A stretch of DNA of 14,277 nt, taken from positions 1-14,277 of the forward strand of contig JAGRHX010000087.1 of assembly GCA_020444775.1 (NCBI GenBank), written 5' to 3'. The stretch is from Gammaproteobacteria bacterium (lineage in GTDB: Bacteria; Pseudomonadota; Gammaproteobacteria; HK1). Shown piece after piece: positions 13,718 to 14,277 of this stretch; the first letter of the stretch is position 1, and every line of letters begins with the position of its first letter. The notes beneath the pieces were generated by a model. That model was not told the origin of the DNA and searched no databases. It saw only the letters and a program-made list of their open reading frames with translations. The position numbers and the translations under genes were made by a program.

Positions 13718-14251
13718 TTGAAAGCAATCGAGTCTTTCCTGAGTTTCACGGACTGGCTGAACAGCAAGTTCGGCTGGATCGTCGCGTTTTTGATGTGTCC
13801 GATGATCTTCATCATGATCTGGGAGATCGTGATGCGGTACTTCTTCAATCGGCCGTCGCTGTGGGCCTACGAGATCTCGCTGTTTCTCTATGGCGGCTAC
13901 ATCGTGCTGGGTGGTGCCTACACACAGCTTGCCGGCGGCCATGTCAACGTGGACATCGTCTGGGGCCGATTGTCGCCACGCGGGCGTGCCATTCTCGATG
14001 TCTTGACCTCCGGGTTCGCCTTCTTGTTTCTCGGCGTGCTGTTCTGGGAGTCGCTGAAGATCACCATCAACTCCTGGCAGATTGGTGAAACGACGATGTC
14101 GCACTGGCACCCACCGTACTATCCGCAGCGCACCACGGTGCCGGTTGGCTGCTTCCTGTTCATGCTGCAGCTCGTGGCCAAGCTCATCCGCGATATCTCG
14201 GTCGTCATCAAGGGCGATGAGGTCTTCCCGGTGCGGGCGCGAATCCGTTAG
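13718..14251 (+). CDS. TRAP transporter small permease (DctQ type)
   Basis: A 177-residue inner-membrane protein with four predicted helices (about 18-40, 48-70, 92-115 and 140-160), the normal size for the small subunit that pairs with the large DctM permease. The family pattern is clear: MRYFFNRPSLWAYEISLFLY (39-58), then LGGAYTQLAGGHVNVDIVW (64-82), and a C-terminal amphipathic stretch. I chose the TTG at 13718 because a G-rich ribosome site (GAGGGGGGAACG) sits directly upstream and the reading begins at the conserved amphipathic N-terminus; an upstream start at 13673 adds 15 unconserved residues. It works with the binding protein before it. The large permease is expected next. Confidence 0.88.
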   Translation: MKAIESFLSFTDWLNSKFGWIVAFLMCPMIFIMIWEIVMRYFFNRPSLWAYEISLFLYGGYIVLGGAYTQLAGGHVNVDIVWGRLSPRGRAILDVLTSGFAFLFLGVLFWESLKITINSWQIGETTMSHWHPPYYPQRTTVPVGCFLFMLQLVAKLIRDISVVIKGDEVFPVRARIR

Positions 14252-14277
14252 CCGCCGCTACCTTCATGGCCGCCAGG
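14252..14277 (+). other. Right edge, possible start of the next TRAP gene
   Basis: After the small-permease stop, 26 bases remain. An ATG at 14266 reads MAAR before the window ends, but no ribosome site is visible, so it cannot be called as the large-permease start. Confidence 0.2.

Overview
This is a GC-rich, densely coding stretch that looks like a chromosome of a Gram-negative bacterium, most likely a proteobacterium. The reasons are a cyclopropane-fatty-acid synthase close to the enterobacterial enzyme, a tripartite TRAP uptake system with a Tat-type signal on its binding protein, a HemN-type oxygen-independent haem enzyme, and strong strand-specific coding in high-GC codons. I cannot name a genus. 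I see no rRNA, tRNA, CRISPR array, intact insertion sequence or prophage gene.

Layout. (1) 133-1550, plus strand: a soluble protein that resembles part of a chemoreceptor signalling hairpin, overlapping a stand-alone beta-lactamase-fold di-iron protein of the flavodiiron/ODP type. This pairing is known as an oxygen/iron sensor feeding chemotaxis. (2) 1637-2548: an EamA-type (DMT) exporter with a TTG start overlapping the stop of a possible 7-codon leader. (3) 2762-4126: oxygen-independent coproporphyrinogen III oxidase (hemN). It converges, across a hairpin-rich 98 bp gap, on (4) 5505-4225, minus strand: a CmcJ/NvfI-family Fe(II)/2-oxoglutarate oxygenase with a long N-terminal extension, downstream of a short-chain dehydrogenase (6408-5644). 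(5) Diverging from these at 6602-8368: a MaoC-like hotdog protein and a class IV PLP aminotransferase, 3 bp apart. (6) 8488-10626: a methyltransferase of the sarcosine/dimethylglycine N-methyltransferase type, preceded by a perfect FNR/DNR-like palindrome, then the cyclopropane-fatty-acid synthase (cfa). (7) 10801-11613: an RDD-family membrane protein. (8) A 681 bp stretch without a convincing gene but with several inverted repeats. (9) 12295-14251: TRAP binding protein (DctP type) and small permease (DctQ type), separated by an 18-bp intercistronic stem. The large permease DctM should start at or just past the right edge.

How the genes may fit together. The left part has an oxygen theme: di-iron O2 sensor, oxygen-independent haem synthesis, and an FNR-like box farther right. 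The centre (SDR, Fe/2OG oxygenase, MaoC-like protein, class IV transaminase, perhaps the N-methyltransferase) looks like a small-molecule pathway arranged around a shared divergent promoter region. The substrate cannot be read from the sequence. The TRAP system imports an organic acid or similar anion of unknown identity. The least familiar items are the degenerate chemoreceptor/ODP pair and the oxygenase-dehydrogenase-hotdog-transaminase set.
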